Shown piece after piece: positions 1-10,692 of a stretch of DNA of 64,000 nt. Each line of letters starts with the position of its first letter. Position 1 is the stretch's first letter. A program made the translations under genes and the position numbers. The stretch is from Dryas octopetala (lineage: Eukaryota; Streptophyta; Magnoliopsida; Rosales; Rosaceae): positions 17,811,614 through 17,875,613 of the forward strand of contig OY992836.1 in assembly GCA_963921425.1 (NCBI GenBank). Direction: 5' to 3'. Below the pieces are notes generated by a model. It saw only the letters and a program-made list of their open reading frames with translations, was not told the origin of the DNA and did no database searches.

Positions 1-430
1 TTTGTGGGAGACTAAAATCTCTGCAGAGGTTTTTGGCTAGGATGGTCTGTGTGGTCAAATCAAGTGCTATTCATATTCATAGAGAGGCTCTATTATTGTA
101 AAATTTTTGGCAGGCTCTTCCCAAAAAAAAAAAAAAACACTGGTATGACCCACTTGCTGTCTTTTTTTACCTCTCGTGGCTTCAATCACCCTTTGATGAT
201 TGTGCATTTCACAGACCCCTCTGTCACCAAGTCCTTGTCTGATTCATAAACAAACAACTGAGAATCTCCAATCTCCTACACCACCCAACCCTACCTCACC
301 CACTTGTCTAATCCAACATGTTAATTACTTACCCTTAACCCTTTTTAGCCTCTAATCATCATTTTATATACACCCTTTGGTTAATGATAGCTACTAGCTA
401 GTGCATGCTGGTAGATTATATTAGTTCTCA
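1..430. other. Intergenic, no gene recognised
   Basis: The only open frame (49-249, +) has no recognisable domain and its sequence is not protein-like. There is a poly-A run near 122-137. I see no gene here; it may be the flank of a gene outside the window. Confidence 0.5.
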
Positions 431-2678
431 CTAGAATTTATGCCCGCGCGTTGCTGCGGGTAACAACAATTGATAAAACGTTTTAAAGAGAGATGTGTTT
501 GCTTTGTTAAGGTTGTAATGAGATGTTAAAAGAGTCATGAACATTGTAAATATATCGATAAGAAGTTAATAACCTTTTCAGGGACCTACTTACTGGGTCA
601 CCTACAGTTTAAATAGCTGAATACAGACAAATCAAAAATTGACAACAACCAAAGCAACAGATTCTTCTTCATCATAAGCTCCTGAGAAACAAAGAATAAG
701 ATTAATATGTTTAACTTTCTCTACAATTCCATAAGAGAATGAGCAATATAATGGAAAAGAAATAGAAAAACTGAACACTAACTCAATCTAGTATAATTAA
801 ATGTACTTACCAAGGTAAACTGCTCAGCCGGAAAATCCATTTCAAAGCGCAACACAGAGAACTGAAAAAGGTATATAGCTTTTATAAGAAGAAAGATGGG
901 TGTTGAAAAAGACAAAAAAAAAATATATATATCAAAATCAAAATCAAAATGTATGAGCAAATTCAGAAGAACTGAAAATCAGTTTGAAACACCAAAAAAA
1001 AAAAATCCGAAAACAATTGTAGAGAAAATACGAAATAAGATTATCTGTAGAGCACAAACAAACCATCCTCTAAGGCTTGACAGTAATTGTGTAAGTATTG
1101 TATGTAAGAAATGGTTTCTACGACAAAAAAAACAAAGGGGTTTTCTTTGAAATTAATTAGAGAGCCTGACATATTTCGCCATTGTGAATTTCAATTAAAA
1201 GCCTTTACCTAAAAAAAATGCAGGTTGAATTCGATCGAACAAAAATAATAATGAAGAGAGGAAATTCCTAACGTTAGAAAAGATAGTCAATGCACAGCCA
1301 AAACAAAAGAACTAATTATGAAAGTAAATCGAATAGGCATGTCATGAATATAGTTGAAGCTACAAAAAGAAATTTAGAAATTGAAAAAAGGGCATTGCCT
1401 ATATGGATACATTTAACATGTTACTCACTATAATTAACATCCTCTTCTGAATTTTATAAGCAAAATCATATCCTTTACGTTTAAGCTGTTCTAGAGTACC
1501 ATAAAACTCAGGGCAATGCCCAGCTACTTTATTTGCCCAGCAGATCGAATCAACTACCTTAGTTAAAATTTCATTCGATCTCAACCACATGACTTGAAAA
1601 CATGCACTATCAGTAAAAAACATCCGGATAATTTCACAAAACTATTCTAATGGATAATTTATATAAAGAAAGAAAGAATCGAGAATAGCATCTATCATAA
1701 CTCAACATACCTCAATTAGTCCAGTGATATTTTCAAACTTTTGTTTGTGATCAGTTACATGTAGGCAACTTGAGATTAATCCAAGAGAAATTGCAGCAGA
1801 CCATTTGTTTCGTTCATGTTCATGCTGGACTAACCAATTCAACAGAAATTTTGAGGCAGCTCATTTAACAGTATGCGCAGATGGAGGCAAGACCTAACAA
1901 ACAGCAATCAGAGCCAAAACTTAAGGCTGAGCAAAGCAAGTGAAACCCACTAAACAATCATTAAGTATAATTGGGTTTAAAACCCTAAAATTCAAAATCA
2001 AATTAAATTACTAAAAATTGGAGGACCAAACCTTAAGAGGAAATGAAGCCCATGTCAAGGGGAATAAAACCCACCAAAAACCAAGCCCAACCATGGCCAG
2101 AATTTGCAGAAATCAGCGGACGAAGAGTTTTCCCGAGCTGCTGCCGCGAGTGGAGGACTGACCGGCGATAGGAAGGGTCGGGCTGGGTTGGCCTGCACCT
2201 GGAGGTCACGCTAGTGGCTTGGGCCGCCGAGAAACTGGCTGGAGGTAGTAGGTCCGATCGCGCAGGGAGAGAGAGGAGAGAGAAAAGAGAGATCGGGGGT
2301 GAGGGAGACAAATGAGAGAAATGATTGAGAGGAGAGAGAAAGAGAATTTTAAAATAGGGAATGGCAAATGAATGACGAAAACAGACAGACCCATCTCCCC
2401 TATTCTCAGAATGGCAAATAGATCAAAAAAAAAAAAAGCTGTGAGGGCAAACCGTATACAAAGAAAGCAATGGCAGGGAAGGTAAAAATTTCGAAACAAT
2501 ATGGGCAACAACCAGACAGAGGCGCAATGACAAAAAAGGGCCCAACAAAAGGGCAAAACTCAAAAGGCGAAGCACGTGTAAATTAAGGCTGTTAGAAGGG
2601 CAAAACCGACTTTTCACTATGAACAGGCTATGAACAGTGTGAATAGTAGCGACTGAACCCTGTTTTAGTATATATAGA
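431..2678 (-). mobile_element. Non-autonomous Helitron carrying a captured gene fragment
   Basis: Read on the minus strand, the element starts at 2678 with TCTATATATACTAAAACAGG, a typical plant Helitron 5' end. It ends at 431 with CTAG. About 11 bases before that end is a GC-rich hairpin, CCCGCAGCAACGCGCGGG (plus-strand 442-460 region). The base after CTAG is T, as expected for Helitron insertion. The base before the 5' TC is T, not the canonical A, so the 5' boundary may be a base or two off. There are no inverted repeats or target duplication, as expected. No Rep/helicase ORF is present, so it is non-autonomous. The interior holds an exon-like fragment (1711-1890, separate entry) and a pyrimidine/purine-biased stretch at 2230-2560 that yields spurious ORFs. 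Confidence 0.72.
1711..1876 (-). pseudogene. Captured exon resembling the ARM-repeat protein RST1
   Basis: On the minus strand an uninterrupted frame contains the segments [19 protein letters not shown] and [20 protein letters not shown] and ends at a good splice donor (GAG|GTATGTT, exon end 1711). From memory this matches an exon of the plant HEAT/ARM-repeat protein RST1 (RESURRECTION1). That identity is recalled, not searched. The rest of the gene is absent and the segment lies inside the Helitron, so I read it as transposon-captured coding sequence. A further open stretch at 1399-1600 (-) begins after a possible acceptor and may be from the same or another captured gene; I cannot name it. 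Confidence 0.45.
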
Positions 2679-3136
2679 ATTTCTCAATGGCTGATTACCA
2701 TATCCTAAACAGTTGCATAATCTGCCTGCCATGTTAACTTTCTTACCTGTGCTTTTCATTTATCAAAAACATAATCATATCGCATTTTGCAAACCAGTGA
2801 GATAACTACAAATCAAAGAGAAACTACACAACAGAATCTCTCATTGAGTGGTTACTAATTAATATTGGTCAAGCTTTCTGACCACTGGCTACAGCCGTGT
2901 GGTGGTACGGCACTTTGAATTGACAACACGTGCAAACTGTGCGGTTGACAGTGCAAGACATTAGCTCTCATTTCCTCATGAACTGAGCAGTTGGAAGAAT
3001 TTAAGAAATGCTAACATTAGTTGTTTATTAATTCGTGTGTGAATTTCGTGCTATTCATGTTAAACGTTTGCATTTGTAAATGATTTTCAATCATATTGAT
3101 ATAGGTGAGAGTCAAACTCTCATTATAGATGCAAAG
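2679..3136. other. Intergenic, no gene recognised
   Basis: AT-rich sequence between the Helitron and the foldback MITE. No coding, RNA or repeat signal stands out. Confidence 0.5.
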
Positions 3137-3145
3137 ATAAATATT

Positions 3146-4200
3146 GAGCAAATTATAATTTAGTACCTCAACTTTATATGTTGTTTCAATTTAGTACCCC
3201 AACTTTGAAAGCTTGCAAAAAAGTACCTCAACTTTCATTTTGTATCAATTTAGTACCCCAACTTTGAAAACTTGCAAAAAAGTACCTCAACTTTCATTTT
3301 GTGTCAAAATAGTACCACCGTTAGTTTTTCTGTCAAAATAGCAGGGGTATTTTCGTCTTTTCNNNNNNNNNNNNNNNNNNNNNNNNNNNNNNNNNNNNNN
3401 NNNNNNNNNNNNNNNNNNNNNNNNNNNNNNNNNNNNNNNNNNNNNNNNNNNNNNNNNNNNNNNNNNNNNNNNNNNNNNNNNNNNNNNNNNNNNNNNNNNN
3501 NNNNNNNNNNNNNNNNNNNNNNNNNNNNNNNNNNNNNNNNNNNNNNNNNNNNNNNNNNNNNNTCCCTGCCCTCCCCTCCTCCCCAGCCCATCCCCAGCCC
3601 ACCCCCACCCACTCCCCTTCTCTCTGCCCGACCCACCCCTCCCCCCACCCCAGTCGCGTCGCACCCCCTCCCCCAGCCCCAACCCCCGTCGCACACCCCT
3701 GCCCCTCCGCCCAGCCCCGTCGCACCCCCCAGCCCCAACCCCCGTCGCACATCTCAGCCCCAGCCCCAGCCCCTCCCTTCCCCTCCCCGCCCTGCACCCC
3801 TTACCCAAAAAAAATTTTATTTTTATTTTTTTAAATTTTTTTTTAAAATTTTTAAAATTTGTTTATTAAAAAAAAAATTTTTATTTTTTATTCAAAAAAA
3901 AATTTATTATTTTTAAAATCTAAGGAAAAGACGAAAATACCCCTGTTATTTTGACAGAAAAATTAACGGAGGTACTATTTTGACACAAAATGAAAGTTGA
4001 GGTACTTTTTTGCAAGTTTTCAAAGTTGGGGTACTAAATTGATACAAAATGAAAGTTGAGGTACTTTTTTGCAAGTTTTCAAAGTTGGGGTACTAAATTG
4101 ATACAAAATGAAAGTTGAGGTACTTTTTTGCAAGTTTTCAAAGTTGAGGTACTAAATTGAAACAACATATAAAGTTGAGGTACTAAATTGTAATTTGCTC
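3146..4200. mobile_element. Long-TIR foldback MITE, Mutator-like, 9-bp TSD
   Basis: The ends are inverted repeats of about 210 bp: GAGCAAATTATAATTTAGTA at the left and its imperfect reverse complement ending AATTTGCTC at 4200. The flanks carry a perfect 9-bp direct repeat, ATAAATATT (3137-3145 and 4201-4209), the hallmark of Mutator-like insertion. Each arm has internal tandem copies of a unit containing TAGTACCTCAACTTT and GCAAGTTTTCAAAGTTG (or complements). The centre is extremely C-rich on the plus strand (3563-3808), and then A/T homopolymer-rich. A 200-N gap lies inside. The proline-rich and glycine-rich open frames across the gap are composition artefacts. Confidence 0.8.
3363..3562. 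other. Assembly gap (200 N)
   Basis: Exactly 200 consecutive N, the conventional size for a gap of unknown length. It lies within the foldback MITE beside the C-rich centre, a place where hairpins and homopolymers often break sequencing. Confidence 0.98.
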
Positions 4201-4209
4201 ATAAATATT

Positions 4210-5290
4210 TTATCAATCTAACTATAAACTTCCACCCATTTTAAGGATTTTAAAATTATAATCACGTTGCATATATTTAGGTAACTGAAACTTAACTCAG
4301 AGTTTAAGAATGAACCATAGTGGAATGGTCTTAAGTACCTTATAGTTAATAATTCATAACCTAATACTTTCTATTGAGAGGAAATTACACCATTAATTCA
4401 TTTATTTCATTATTGATGAATTATATCATACTCCCTTTCAAGTTGTGAATCTTATTGTCCTCCACCTTTGGACAACATTTCTTTTTCTTTATGTGTCTAA
4501 AATCTTTAAGCTAATGAAGCATATATGCTTGCTTTTTCTCAAATCTTGGATTGAAAGTTTATGATATGTTATATGAAGCTGTCTGTCTGCTTTATATATT
4601 CTCTCTAAATGAAAAGAACTTTTCCAACCTCAGTGAGTCAATGATGTCTAAAGGGATGATAAACTGATTTTAAGTAAGTTATCTTATTGGTATCTAAGAT
4701 TTGCTTTAAGAAGGCATTTGTAATAATAAGAGGGTATCCCTTAACTAAAAAAGGATATGTCCAATATATATATATATATATATATTTGTAGAGGGAATCT
4801 AGGGTCTACTCATAGGGAATAGAGTCTGAGCTAGGAGTTTGGAGGCTTCCTAAAAACAACAATATGTCTAATTCCTAAGCCCTCTGATTCTCTGAAAATT
4901 AACAATATCACACACTTTGGAGTCTTGGACCCATTTGGTCTACTACTACACAGTAATGTAACCTAAAGAAATGATATACTACAACAAAGTACACACAATG
5001 ACACTCTTTTAATGCTGCAAAACAACAATAAATTCGTCCTTCACAGCAATTAAAGCACCATCTTCTTCGGATTTGTCCTGCTGATAAATAATGGTCCATC
5101 AATGTCTGCAAAAGACAGAAAGTTGGACTGACATCCATTTGGCAAGTGTGGCTTCAACTTTCAACTTTTAGGTAAATGTAAATGTAAGATGTAGTCAGGT
5201 AGGTAAGATTGTAAATCTGTGAGAACTAACAAGGTGGGGTGCTAAAAAAGTGGGGAGTTATTTTAGGGTGTCAAAAATTGTGAGATGGAA
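4210..5290. other. Intergenic with a TA microsatellite
   Basis: No convincing gene. A (TA)n tract lies at about 4763-4785. The minus-strand open frame 4908-5138 has no recognised domain and is not supported. Confidence 0.5.
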
Positions 5291-5520
5291 TTGTAATATT
5301 GTATACGTCTTCCTTCTCATAGCTACTAATCGCGTGCTACTTAATGGAATGATTGTAAAAAAGAGGCACTCGTATACGTCTTTCTTCTCACAATTATTCA
5401 TCACGTGTACGTTGTTCGGTGAAATGATTGTGAGAGGGAAGTGAGGCAATTGTGTGCGTCTTCCTTCTCACACTTATTCATTATGTGTTACTCAATAGAA
5501 TGATTATAAGAGAGATGTGT
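5291..5520. repeat. Three imperfect tandem copies of a 71-80 bp unit
   Basis: The phrase GTATACGTCTTCCTTCTCA recurs at 5301, 5372 (CTTTCTTCTCA) and, diverged, at 5452 (GTGTGCGTCTTCC). Each copy is followed by an ATTCATNACGTGT-like segment and GAAATGATTGT. Spacing is 71 then 80 bp. No transposon ends are visible. Confidence 0.7.
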
Positions 5521-5743
5521 AAATATCCGTCTATCGAGTGTTATTTCTAGGAATTTTCAAAAAGCATATGAGTTTCTTTTAAATTATTTTTCATATACTA
5601 CTAACAAAAGCAAGGTTGAACAGAAACGCTTCACACAAAAGCATTTTCATACAGACAAAAGTTGAGTTTGATGTGCAAGTACAGACCAGAAAGCAGATAA
5701 GTAATCCAGAATAAACAAATGTTCAATTGCATTCCTGAAGACC

Positions 5744-6562
5744 TTCCATATTCATTGGGGGATTTGTGGAGCATCAATAATACTCATAACTAGCTTAGCT
5801 AGTTATGAATGACTATAGTGGCAATGAAGGGACCACCAGCTGTCCTCCCAAAATTATTCCTCCATTGATGCTTTTATTGAAAACAAAAAGTAAATGAAAG
5901 ATCAGCTCACTGCTTAATTACCATGTGAATAATTTACACACACACACACATATGTATATATACATGCTCATTCTATTGAGGTATACCTCAACATAAATAG
6001 CTCCTTCTATTGAGGTATACCTCAACTTATTTATGTTGAGATATACCTTATTAGGGTCCACCCGAATCGTTTTGTGTCGATCCGAACCGTTCGTAAGGAT
6101 CATCTTTATTGATATATATATACCATTGTTCTGTATGCACTTTTTATGAGTCTAAATGAAGAGAACCACCAAGCTCCAATAACCTGGGTAGTTAGTGCAG
6201 GTGTGCAGGTGTGCTTGTGTGCTTGTGTGCCATACCAATAATGAAATCAGATTTGGAGGAAAACTTTTCTTTTAACTTTTGTACTAAGAAAAGCAGACCT
6301 CAAGCTGTTAGAAACCCCACCAAGAACAAGGAGAGTACCCTAAAAAATGAAGAAAAGAGCCAAGACATCAAGACTTGTGGACTTCTATCTGTCAATTGTC
6401 ATGAATCATGATGCAATTGAAAACATGATTTGGGCAAGTTTGTGGCAGTATTAGACACGTTGAGGCCTCCTTAAGGTTTCAAACAATTCTGCATTCATCA
6501 TGCTGAAAGCTGAGAGCAATCTTTTCTGTCAACTTTTGCATCACTGCCTTCATCGTAGTTAT
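5744..6562 (-). pseudogene. Beta-galactosidase (GH35) pseudogene remnant
   Basis: Two degenerate exons match the intact beta-galactosidase gene at 10.7-15.9 kb, in the same order and strand. The 6562-6460 segment (minus) reads AVMQKLTEKI and then degenerates, matching exon 5 ([10 protein letters not shown], 14936-14844). The 5872-5744 segment reads [14 protein letters not shown], then loses frame before a DAP...EYG-like stretch, matching exon 9 (13550-13463). Stops and frameshifts interrupt both, and the exons in between are missing. A foldback-repeat fragment (5965-6112) has inserted between them. It is a decayed copy of the neighbouring gene family, not an expressed gene. Confidence 0.8.
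5965..6112. repeat. Fragment of the TTGAGGTATACCTCAA foldback repeat family
   Basis: It contains TATTGAGGTATACCTCAAC twice, then CTTATTTATGTTGAGATATACC, then the GATCCGAACCGTTC motif. These are the same components as the complete foldback at 32453-32830. Only one side is present, so this is a truncated copy. A short CA microsatellite (5935-5950) adjoins it. Confidence 0.65.
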
Positions 6563-7209
6563 GATTTAAAGATGACAAAGTGATCCAATACAGATGATAT
6601 CAAGTGATCAACAAGCTAACAATAATTCATAATTCACGTGCAATGAATTCTCACAAGTACCATTCCTTTCGGAGGCTTATTATTGTCTATTCCAAATGAA
6701 TCCATTTCAAGTTTTCAACCAATTAAATACAAAAACCACTGATAAGAGAGCATGAAATTAAATTTAGTTTACATCAATAAAGCAGTACAATCTGGGTTTC
6801 TTTTCTTATATAATTTTATAATCTCTAGTTATGTACAATTGCGACCTTTTAAACTTTATATTTGAATGCGGATCAAATTCTTATATTTTCTATATTGATA
6901 TCGCATAATTGCGACGTTTTAAACTTTTATGTAACTATTTTTTATATAAATCTTAAAAAGTAAACCATAAAACTTAATCATTCAATCATAAATCCTAAAG
7001 CAACATCAATTCAGCCATGAGCACATTATTGTTTGTTTTTTTTTTTCCGGGAATAAGCACAATATCAAGGAGATGCTACTTCTAACTGTTTTTTTTTTTT
7101 TTTTGGATGCATTTTTGGGCCTAGCCCATATTAAAATATGGACTGAGCTAGCATCATAAATGGGGTTTTTGGGGCCCAGACCCAACTCTTATAAGCTCAA
7201 ATGCTTCAA
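6563..7209. other. Intergenic and upstream region of the 7249 gene
   Basis: AT-rich DNA with T homopolymers near 7030 and 7090. A motif like AATTGCGACCTTTTAAACTTT occurs twice (6838 and 6908). No coding signal until the start codon at 7249. GGGCCC/TGGGCC-type motifs near 7115-7180 may be part of the promoter. Confidence 0.45.
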
Positions 7210-7220
7210 TTTGGCGCGAA
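7210..7220 (+). promoter_or_regulatory. Canonical E2F-type site
   Basis: TTTGGCGCGAA fits the E2F consensus TTTSGCGC(S). It lies 28 bases upstream of the ATG at 7249, in the presumed 5' leader or core promoter. E2F/DP factors drive S-phase genes in plants, so the downstream unknown gene may be cell-cycle or DNA-replication/repair linked. That role is inference from this site alone. Confidence 0.6.
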
Positions 7221-7248
7221 CCCACTCTGACTCTGAGTCTCCTTCACC

Positions 7249-9935
7249 ATGAGCACAGTACCAGAACTAACCGATCTCTTCGCCAGGCTCGCTTCCCACC
7301 TCAACTCCCAAAACGACGCGTCGTCCTCATCTCCTCACACTGCCAAAGAAGAAAGACTAGACGACGCAGCTCTGGACCTCTCAATTTCCAAGCTCAACCA
7401 ATCTTTGAACCTCAACGACAGTTCTAGGGTTAGGGTTTTGGACACGGTCCTATCTCTAATGTGCTTCAAAGCACCCCAGGTCAGCTCTCTCAAATTAGGG
7501 ATTTTTCTTAGACAAAATTGATAGAATTAGGGTTTTTCTCATCTGTGTAATTTTATTGTATTGTTTTAGGTTTTCGATTCGGTCATTGAGTATTCAGTGA
7601 AGACAATTGTCACCGTTTTGTCGTCTTCCATTCGTTGCAAGGTCTTGCGGTCTCCAAAAGACGAGACTTTGCTGATCGGAAGCTCGATTTCTCACCGTGA
7701 TTGGGGCCATTTGATCGAAGCGTGTGCTGATATTGTTGGGAAATTGGAGGGACATGGTGGGCATACACTCTAATACTAGCTCACTTTTTGTCCTAAATTT
7801 GTTATTTGCAATTTTATCATATTCTAGAAACTAATCTTTTTATGATTTAAGTCTAACATGAGTGTGGTTTCAATGTGTTTGAAGGTAAGCTTTCGGATTC
7901 TTTACTGTGTGCCATTGTGAGAGTTGCGAGTTCCGCAACTTTGTACCAGCATCATGCAAGCCCCATTCTTGACGTGAAATCAGTGGATACAAGAAATACC
8001 TTGATTTCAAAGCTGCTCTGTCACTTGCCTAGAGAAAATGTCCTTGAGAACAACCAAATACCACTCAGGTTATTGGAAATGGTTTTGTCTAGTTTGCAAA
8101 TTCTTTCAGCTTTTTTGTGTGTTCTTAAAGTTAAAAATGTGGGTGTTCTAACTTCTGTGCAGATTGCTACTGTGGCATCTTGACCCGCTAATTTTGAAGC
8201 GTGATGTTTCGAACATTTTGCAAGAAACCATGGAGAGGCCATTCCTTTGTTTGAATAATAAATTTCATGAGAGTACTGATTGGCGCTACATTATCACATC
8301 CTTGGTGCTTTCTCCCATTATGTTTGTTGAGGCCAGAGCTTTGCTGCACAGATGGTTTCTGGTCACGTGAGTCCATTTCTCAATGACAAGGACGTTTAAG
8401 TTCGTTCTGTTGTAAATTTTAGTTAGTTATTTGTCATGCTTGAAGAAACTAAAGTTTAGCAAATTGATTCTGAATGCAAAGTGGTAATTTAATTTGATAT
8501 GGTTTGTTGATATAATCTACTTTTGCATCAGGGGACTGGCTTCTGTGCTAGAGCTTCTAATTCAATTGGTCTCGTTGACGTTAGATGTGATTTCGAGACC
8601 AATGTGCTGGGATATATCAGTGGAACTGGGAGCAAAGTTGCCATTTTCTAATGCTTATTTTCCGTACAACCAACACTTATTAAGGACCTTGGCTGGACCC
8701 CTCTCTTATGATGGTCTCCTACACTTGGTGCATGAGACAAGTGAACCAGTACCTTGTACCAATAAACAACTTTATCCAACTACTAAGCCACCTGCAATCA
8801 AGGCTACAACAATCGATCACAAATCTATCTGGTAATTTCTTACCCCATGATCCATGTGAAAACAGATGGCATCTACACCATCTCAGTCCTACAACCCAAG
8901 ACTGATCCACAAATGTTGCATAGTAGGTCGCTCGCCATCAACTTCCCAGATTGGTTCTACTTTGCTTCTGCAGTGCTCTTCTCGGAGAACAGTTCTCATG
9001 ACAGTTGTCATCCAGAATGTATATTGGGGGCATCAAGAGTTGGAAGAACACATCATGAAGAACTACCTTCAATTTTTGCAGCAAGGTACATTGCCTGGAT
9101 TTTGAGTCCTGCTAGTAAATCTAATCAGGATGTGCTTGCTGATTGTTTGATTAAAATATCAGAGTCTTGGGCTTTTAAACAATTTGGCTCAGGTACACAA
9201 GACAAAGAAGCATTTTGCTACAAGAAGAAACTCAAGAAACAAAGATTCTGTGAAGACGACAATACCTCAACAAGAGAGTATAATTACCAAACTATTGCAG
9301 TCTGGCTCAATGGATTCAATAATATATACACTGGTTATTGCAATGAAACTGTTAAGCGTTCTGTATTAGGTAAAACAAAACCATCCTGTGATCTCAGTCT
9401 GCAGCAAAATGTCTTGTTCCGGAGAATCTTGCTAGGCATCTTGCTTGGTTGCCCCCATTATATCAATGAAGATGGATGTGAATTGCTGCTGCATTATGCC
9501 ACAACTAGTAGAATTTTTCAGTCAAGAGAAACTAAGACTGCTGTATTGAAGCATGTAAAATGGAACTCCAAAGGCCATAAGAACTCAACGGCATGGAGTG
9601 ATGAATGTAATGAAAAGGAGGTTATAGCAGGTGCTTGTCTTGTCTTCAGTTTAACGGATATTATTGAAAGTATGTCTGCTTCACTGTTTGAGACTGAAGA
9701 GGCTGGTGTAGACTTTATTTGCCGAGTGAAAAAGAAGGTCAGCAAATACTTGATAAAATGTATCAAGAGGCTAATCCAACTCAAAATTGATGATGGAAAT
9801 TGGGTGGTAATGGATCTCTGCCGTAGATTGGAGCAGTGGAGGCATCAAGGACAAGAGGTATTAGAGCTCCACAAAGATCTAGATGATGTAATTCATGTTT
9901 TGAGTCAGAGAACATGTTCTTTTCCTGTTTCATAA
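7249..9935 (+). CDS. Six-exon plant gene of unknown function (about 704 aa)
   Basis: I assembled exons at 7249-7479, 7570-7756, 7885-8068, 8163-8366, 8532-8831 and 8927-9935, all with GT-AG introns and compatible phases. The total is 2115 nt, 704 residues, stop TAA. The start is the first ATG after the E2F-like site and opens MSTVPELTDLFARLASHLNS. The protein is helix-rich and has no signal peptide or clear membrane span. Conserved-looking patches include LAINFPDWFYFASAVLFSE at the start of exon 6 and IFAARYIAWILSP. A basic stretch (KKKLKKQR) follows, and the C-terminal half has long amphipathic helices. I do not recognise the family and assign no function. The intron before exon 6 is the least certain: acceptor 8926 was chosen because it joins SIW to SLAINFPDW in frame. 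No transposon-like features occur inside. Confidence 0.82.
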
Positions 9936-10692
9936 ATTTGAAACGACTATGTAAATTTGAGTTTTCCTTTTGTTTAGGCTCAGGCCGTATTATGATCTCC
10001 CTAACGGGTGCTAACCTTGATGTCACACTGATGAAGTGATGCTGGAGGTGATAGAGGGAGGAGGGATCAGGGATGTGGTCTAAGAAAATCTGTTCTCTTT
10101 GTTGTACCAAAGATATGTATAGAATATGATGTAAAAGAAGACAATTTTGGAAATATAATTTTATTTTCTCTGGAAAACCAACGTTTACCAATATAGTTGA
10201 TAACTTAATACAACCATTTAAAAACAAAAACAACAAAATTTGGGCGTATGATATGAATGTCCTTAGGCTGAAATAAAAGCCACGACGTCATCCAAAAGTA
10301 ATGTCTATTACTTTTCATTTATTCTTGCAAAGAAAAAGCAATGCAATTGCTTTTCCCCAATCTGTTACAGAAATTGAAAATGCTTGCGCATATCTAAGGA
10401 CTACAAACTTTGCATGAAGCCCTAGGTAATATCATATAGAGCTATATTTGGCAATAATAGATTTTCTATGTACACAAGCAAGCATTTTTCACTACCAACT
10501 TTTGTCATTGGCCAGATGGTCCGCGCAGTATGCTTCTAAACTGGAGACTTCTTGCCAGTTCCAATCACAATACCTTGGCAATCTGGGATTCATAATCTTG
10601 AATCACTTAGATGACAGGAATTTAACGTGGTAACCAAACCAAGCCTTTATGTATTGAAGATGAACTAATCTAATCTACAGATCCACTGGATC
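9936..10692. other. Convergent 3' region between two genes
   Basis: It lies between the stop of the + gene (9935) and the stop of the - beta-galactosidase gene (10693), so it should contain both 3' UTRs. The minus-strand frame 9781-10236 overlaps the last exon of the + gene and is a shadow. Confidence 0.6.

Noticed and set aside
2033..2617. Minus-strand Leu/Ser/Phe-rich ORFs in the Helitron
   Set aside because: They come from a purine-rich plus strand (GAGAGA, AAAGAG); no protein family resemblance.
3272..3916. Long Pro-rich and Gly-rich open frames on both strands across the N gap
   Set aside because: They run through N and a C-rich tract inside a foldback MITE; open only because of base composition.
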